This document shows positions 23,824-27,095 of a DNA stretch of 27,095 bases, one piece after another. The notes beneath the pieces are model-generated. The model was not told the origin of the DNA, searched no databases, and saw nothing but the letters and a program-made list of their open reading frames with translations. The translations under genes were made by a program, and so were the position numbers. Source of the stretch: Nitrospirota bacterium (GTDB lineage Bacteria > NPL-UPA2 > JAADIA01); NCBI GenBank assembly GCA_013151555.1, contig JAADIA010000078.1:1-27095 (forward strand), given 5' to 3'. Numbering within the stretch: position 1 is the first letter of the stretch; every line of letters starts with the position of its first letter.

Positions 23824-23831
23824 GTATTGTA

Positions 23832-24350
23832 TTATCTGTATCTTGCCGTTACTTTTTCCCACTTTCCCTGACTCTTGAGGATAGCCTCGACGACCTCCCG
23901 CACGGCCCCCTGGCCCCCGGATGCCTTAGTCGTATAATGGGCGATTTCCTTTACCTCGTCCCTCCCGTTAGGAACGCTCACGGCCAAGCCGACTCGGTTT
24001 AAAAGGGGCAAATCATGAAAATCGTCTCCAATGTAAGCTACTTCCTCATCCTTCAACCCGTAATCTTGAAGAATCTTCTCATAGGCCCCTTCCTTGCCAT
24101 CCTCAACTTGATAAACATCATGCATTCCTAATTCCCGGGCTCTTCTCTCGGTTGCCCCGGATTTGCGGGCAGAAATAATGGCCGTTTTTAAGCCTGCCCG
24201 ATGGGCCAAATTTATTCCTACGCCATCTTGGACATGGAAAAACTTAAGTTCCTCACCCCGAGACCCTAAAACAATCCTGCCATCAGTTAAGACCCCATCC
24301 ACATCCATAACCAACATCTTAATTTTCCCGGCTCTATCTTCTAAGGACAT
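23832..24350 (-). CDS. kdsC: KDO 8-phosphate phosphatase
   Basis: A 172-residue HAD phosphatase that removes phosphate from KDO-8-P. The KdsC form of motif I is present, MDVDGVLTDGRI (nucleophile Asp16, acid Asp18), then VQDGVGINLAHRAGLKTAIISARKS (motif II Ser) and AYIGDDFHDLPLL (motif IV). No cap domain is present, as in tetrameric KdsC. The gene lies downstream of kdsA as expected, but the arabinose-5-phosphate isomerase gene (kdsD) often found between them is absent; a word-repeat palindrome fills the 105-bp gap. Confidence 0.94.
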   Translation of the reverse strand: MSLEDRAGKIKMLVMDVDGVLTDGRIVLGSRGEELKFFHVQDGVGINLAHRAGLKTAIISARKSGATERRARELGMHDVYQVEDGKEGAYEKILQDYGLKDEEVAYIGDDFHDLPLLNRVGLAVSVPNGRDEVKEIAHYTTKASGGQGAVREVVEAILKSQGKWEKVTARYR

Positions 24351-24368
24351 CTCATCTCCAGTTATAAG

Positions 24369-24458
24369 AATTCAGCCTTCAGGATTCAGACGCTCACGCC
24401 GTTCGCTCTCAGAATTAAGTTTTTTGCTGAATCCTGAATCCTGAAGGCTGAATCCTAA
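24369..24458. repeat. word-repeat palindrome between kdsC and kdsA
   Basis: Left arm ATTCAGCCTTCAGGATTCAG (24370-24389), right arm (24427-24453) of CTGAATC / CTGAAGG words, its inverse, with about 37 bp between. It runs into the kdsA stop codon (24455-24457). Confidence 0.85.
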
Positions 24459-25276
24459 ATCCTTACAATCTCATCTATCTTCAGCACTTCCTCCAGAAGC
24501 ACTTTCAGCTCCTCTAAACTTATCATGTTCGGTCCATCACAAAGGGCCTCATCCGGACAGGGATGAACTTCCAGAAAGAGCCCGTCACAGCCGGCGGCTA
24601 CCGCTGCCCGGGCCAAAGGAGCAACAAATTCTCTTTCCCCTCCCGAAGATTTTCCCTGGCCGGCAGGCAACTGAACGCTATGAGTAGCATCAAAGATGAC
24701 CGGATAACCGAACTTTCTCATCCGGGGCAAAGAGCGCATATCAACAATCAAATTGTGATAACCGAAGGAAGACCCTCTCTCGGTAAGGAGGATATTCTCA
24801 TTGCCGGTGCTCCTTATCTTCTCCACTATATTTTTCATATCGTCGGGAGCTAAAAACTGTCCTTTCTTTACATTCACGGCCTTACCGGTTTGGCCAATTT
24901 CCAAAAAAAGATCGGTCTGGCGGGAAAGAAAAGCCGGAACCTGAATCACATCCAACACTTCAGCGGCTCTCTTCACCTCCTCCCGGCAGTGAACATCGGA
25001 GGTAATGGGAATTTTCAGTTCTTCTTTCACCCGGCCCAGAATTTTCAGGCCGGACTCCAACCCGGGACCTCGAAAAGAAGCTAAGGAAGTCCGGTTCGCT
25101 TTATCATAGGAGGATTTGAAAATAAAGGCCATCTTCAACTCTTCCGTTATTTTCTTTATTGCCCGAGCCGTTTCCAGAGATGTTTGCTCACTTTCAATAA
25201 CACAGGGACCGGCAATAAGCACAAGAGGATAACCTTCTCCTATGGATATATCCTTAATCTTCACTATCTTGCTCAC
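24455..25276 (-). CDS. kdsA: KDO 8-phosphate synthase
   Basis: A 273-residue aldolase that joins PEP and arabinose 5-phosphate to make KDO-8-P. Family motifs: LIAGPCVIESEQT near 20-32, FKSSYDKANRTS (about 53-64), SDVHCREEVKRAAEVLDVIQVPAFLSRQTDL, LTERGSSFGYHNLIVDMR, FDATHSVQLPAG and GLFLEVHP. A cysteine (Cys26) sits in GPCVIE, as in metal-dependent KdsA forms. The ATG at 25276 is close behind the gmhB stop, so the two are cotranscribed. Length is normal. Confidence 0.96.
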   Translation of the reverse strand: MSKIVKIKDISIGEGYPLVLIAGPCVIESEQTSLETARAIKKITEELKMAFIFKSSYDKANRTSLASFRGPGLESGLKILGRVKEELKIPITSDVHCREEVKRAAEVLDVIQVPAFLSRQTDLFLEIGQTGKAVNVKKGQFLAPDDMKNIVEKIRSTGNENILLTERGSSFGYHNLIVDMRSLPRMRKFGYPVIFDATHSVQLPAGQGKSSGGEREFVAPLARAAVAAGCDGLFLEVHPCPDEALCDGPNMISLEELKVLLEEVLKIDEIVRI

Positions 25277-25281
25277 GATTT

Positions 25282-25878
25282 TTAACCTTCAACTTTTAAC
25301 TTTACACTTTCAACTTTCTTAATCCACTTCGCTGCTTCCAGGATATCACCGGCAACAAATTCGGCCGGGGTGCCCCGCTCCCGAAGCAAAGCCTCCGTCT
25401 CTTTACCCTTACCGGTCAGAACCAATATGGATTTACATCCCGCCCGTTGCCCCAACTCGATGTCGCTGAGAGCATCCCCGATGAAATAGGATGTTTTCAG
25501 GTCTACCTGAAACTTGTCCGCCACATCCAGAAGCATTTTGGGTTTCGGCTTACGGCAGGGGCAATCCTCATCCGGGTGGTGAGGACAATAATAGATGCCA
25601 TCAAGGGGGAAATTTTCCCGTATCTTATCATGAATCCGTTCCAGGTCCTCCGGCCCGAACAACCCCCTGGCCAGGCCGGACTGGTTGGTAATAATAAAGG
25701 TTAAGAAACCTTCTTTCTTGAGCAGCTTAACCGCTTCCACCGCGCCGGGGATAATCTCCAGGTTCCGGACATCGCCCAGGTAAACCTTATCCTCATTTAT
25801 CGTCCCATCTCTATCGATAAAAACAGCCCGGGCTCTCTTGGAAATATTTCTTTCCTTTTCCCCTTCTTCAATGGTCAT
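25282..25878 (-). CDS. gmhB: D,D-heptose 1,7-bisphosphate phosphatase
   Basis: A 198-residue HAD phosphatase of ADP-heptose synthesis that removes the C7 phosphate between the RfaE1 and RfaE2 steps. Motif I is FIDRDGTINED (Asp22, Asp24); ITNQSGLARG holds motif II; the zinc-binding loop YYCPHHPDEDCPCRKPKP is complete; FIGDALSDIELG is motif IV. The ATG at 25878 overlaps the rfaE1 end by 11 bp. The last residues, KKVESVKLKVEG, are coded by a run of AAAGTTGAA-like words (25282-25318) and lie outside the normal fold, so a repeat seems to have replaced the original C-terminus. Confidence 0.94.
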   Translation of the reverse strand: MTIEEGEKERNISKRARAVFIDRDGTINEDKVYLGDVRNLEIIPGAVEAVKLLKKEGFLTFIITNQSGLARGLFGPEDLERIHDKIRENFPLDGIYYCPHHPDEDCPCRKPKPKMLLDVADKFQVDLKTSYFIGDALSDIELGQRAGCKSILVLTGKGKETEALLRERGTPAEFVAGDILEAAKWIKKVESVKLKVEG

Positions 25879-26851
25879 CTACGATCCTTACTAATTCTTC
25901 CCTTGATACCATAGCGGTCCCCGCCTTACCAACAACAATCCCGGCCGCCATATTTGATAAATAGGCCGCTTCCTGCAGACTTGCTCCCACGGACAGAGCT
26001 AAAGATAGCGTTGCTACTACGGTATCTCCCGCTCCGGAGACATCGTAAACCTCCCGGGCCACCGTAGGAATATGGACGCCTCCATCCTCCCTCTGAAAAA
26101 GGCACATGCCCTCTTCTCCTAAAGTGATCAGGGCCGCCTGGCAATGAAGGTTTCTGAGAAGCTCTCTCCCCCCCTCTTGCAAACTTTTTTCGTTATCTAT
26201 CTTCTTTCCCAGGGCCACCTCCGCCTCATGGCGATTAGGAGTAATAATATCCATACCTTCATAATGGGAGAAACTGCCCACGCGAGGGTCAATGATAATA
26301 GTTTTTCCTTTTATTCTCCTCATCACCTGCAGAAGCTCCCTGGTTACCACCCCTTTCCCATAGTCTTCAATGGCAATAATATCGACTTCATTCGCTAATT
26401 CCTGACAACAGGTGAGGATTTTTTCTAAAGGGGAATCTTTTAGAAACTCCTTCTTCTCCCGATCCACTCGCACTACTTGCTGATGATGAGCAATGATACG
26501 CGTCTTCAGTGTGGTTGGTCGTCCTTTATCAATTATTATCCCCCGCGTATCTATGCCCCGCTGAGATAGCGTCTCCCTCAGAATATTTCCTGCCGGCCCG
26601 GTGCCCACAACTCCGCTTAAGAAGGTCTTTCCTCCCAGGCTATAGACATTATTGCTTACATTGGCCGCCCCTCCCGGCATAAAAGTTTCCTTCACCACTT
26701 CCACTATCGGAATAGGAGCTTCCGGGGATATCCGGGAGACATTGCCCCAGACGAATTCGTCCAAAATAAGGTCCCCGATCACCAACACTTTCCCCTGGGG
26801 GAAACGGGAAATGATTTCTTTCAGTTTATCTTTATCCATATTCTTCATCAT
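25868..26851 (-). CDS. rfaE1: D-glycero-beta-D-manno-heptose-7-phosphate kinase
   Basis: A 327-residue PfkB/ribokinase-fold kinase equal to the N-terminal half of HldE. It adds the C1 phosphate to heptose 7-phosphate. Motifs are VLVIGDLILDEFVWG, EAPIPIVEV, FMPGGAANVSNNVYSLGGK (substrate and family signature 1) and DVSGAGDTVVATLSLAL (signature 2, with the catalytic Asp). The adenylyltransferase half is a separate gene just upstream (26981 onward), so HldE is split here. Of the possible starts (26851, 26848, 26839) none has a strong binding site; the longest is given. A palindrome fills the 129-bp gap to rfaE2. Confidence 0.94.
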   Translation of the reverse strand: MMKNMDKDKLKEIISRFPQGKVLVIGDLILDEFVWGNVSRISPEAPIPIVEVVKETFMPGGAANVSNNVYSLGGKTFLSGVVGTGPAGNILRETLSQRGIDTRGIIIDKGRPTTLKTRIIAHHQQVVRVDREKKEFLKDSPLEKILTCCQELANEVDIIAIEDYGKGVVTRELLQVMRRIKGKTIIIDPRVGSFSHYEGMDIITPNRHEAEVALGKKIDNEKSLQEGGRELLRNLHCQAALITLGEEGMCLFQREDGGVHIPTVAREVYDVSGAGDTVVATLSLALSVGASLQEAAYLSNMAAGIVVGKAGTAMVSREELVRIVDDH

Positions 26852-26860
26852 ACACCAAGA

Positions 26861-26962
26861 AAATTAACCACAGAGGTCATGGGGTTTTATAAAATTATTT
26901 AAATTAATTTGTTCTTCTTTCTCCGTGTTTTCCATACCTCCGTGTCTCTGTGGTAATTTTTT
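26861..26962. repeat. word-repeat palindrome between rfaE2 and rfaE1
   Basis: Left arm AATTAACCACAGAGGTCATG (26862-26881), right arm (26919-26962) of the inverse words CTCCGTGTTT, CTCCGTGTCTCTGTGG. The spacer has AATTTGTTCTTCTTTC, shared with 21557-21648. On the minus strand a 23-codon frame (26864-26935) starts MENTEKEEQIN inside the repeat; I do not count it as a gene. Confidence 0.85.
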
Positions 26963-26980
26963 AATCCTTTAAATCTGTGC

Positions 26981-27095
26981 TTATCTACGTCCTATATGTT
27001 TTGATTTTCGTATCTTCTCCAAAAGCTCCTTCGTTGAATGTCTTTCCACCAGGGGAACGGTCACCACCTCTCCCCCTCCCGCTTCTACCGTTTCC
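26981..27095 (-). CDS. rfaE2: heptose 1-phosphate adenylyltransferase, C-terminal end (partial)
   Basis: The last 37 residues of a gene that enters from the right edge: ETVEAGGGEVVTVPLVERHS then TKELLEKIRKSK and a short basic tail. GGEVV-x-VPLVExxST-x-x-L-x-x-KI is the usual end of RfaE2 (or of the C-terminal half of HldE), which makes ADP-heptose from heptose 1-phosphate and ATP. It is upstream of rfaE1 and gmhB in the same direction, so the fragment fits the pathway. The nucleotidyltransferase core lies outside the window. Confidence 0.8.
   Translation of the reverse strand, partial: ETVEAGGGEVVTVPLVERHSTKELLEKIRKSKHIGRR

Noticed and set aside
26864-26935. 23-codon minus-strand frame MENTEKEEQIN... 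as a small gene
   Set aside because: It lies wholly inside a palindrome, its purine-rich site is too close to the ATG, and the product resembles no known small protein. Kept only as a possible gene remnant.

Overview
The window (27.1 kb) looks like a chromosomal piece of an uncultured Gram-negative bacterium, most likely in or near the PVC superphylum / Omnitrophota. Reasons: a complete set of LPS genes (heptose, KDO and Lpt transport), a 52-residue member of the PVC-associated 'small basic protein' family, a bifunctional phosphoglucose/phosphomannose isomerase, a PEP-CTERM protein behind a sigma-54 promoter, and frequent GTG/TTG starts. The phylum call is inference. One gene at the left edge (GH-like, 309-2255) is visibly richer in G+C than everything else and looks acquired.

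Layout. 1-2680: a secreted LamG + TIM-barrel glycoside-hydrolase-like gene (minus) with a LacI-type palindrome in its leader. 2679-4005 (+): comF-gmk. 4101-10144 (minus): a five-gene operon read from a consensus promoter, ArsR-methyltransferase > RND/MMPL exporter > LolA-like outer-membrane lipoprotein-sorting protein > outer-membrane beta-barrel > small YgaP-like membrane protein. 10491-11396 (+): sigma-54 promoter, PEP-CTERM protein, terminator. 11460-12568: tRNA-Ala(CGC), an imperfect duplicate of its 3' end, arrays of mini-hairpins, a PilZ gene and the small basic protein. 12727-14867 (+): lptF-lptG. 14920-27095 (minus): a long directon rfaE2 (partial) > rfaE1 > gmhB > kdsA > kdsC > lptC-like > lptB > ptsN-type EIIA > HPr > EI > PGI/PMI > sugar nucleotidyltransferase > metK > ahcY, with a perfect TTGACA-N17-TATAAT promoter in front of the EIIA gene. 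It joins core-sugar synthesis and LPS export with a phosphorelay PTS that has no permease here, and with the SAM cycle.

Most interesting. Two related non-autonomous mobile elements (6452-6699 and 9014-9155) sit exactly at the two junctions around the RND exporter gene. Each is flanked by a perfect 9-10 bp target duplication and has inverted ends containing TGTCAAAAA. Removing them on paper restores a tight operon, including an ATGA stop/start overlap. The longer copy still holds the first 29 codons of a GxxExxY-family (PD-(D/E)XK-like) gene, so the elements look like deletion derivatives of a GxxExxY-encoding transposable unit. Many other intergenic spacers carry palindromes of the same architecture (inverted arms of imperfect 8-10 bp repeated words). 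One of these encodes the signal peptide of the outer-membrane beta-barrel and another the tail of GmhB. A 4-nt frameshift near the start of ahcY is also notable.
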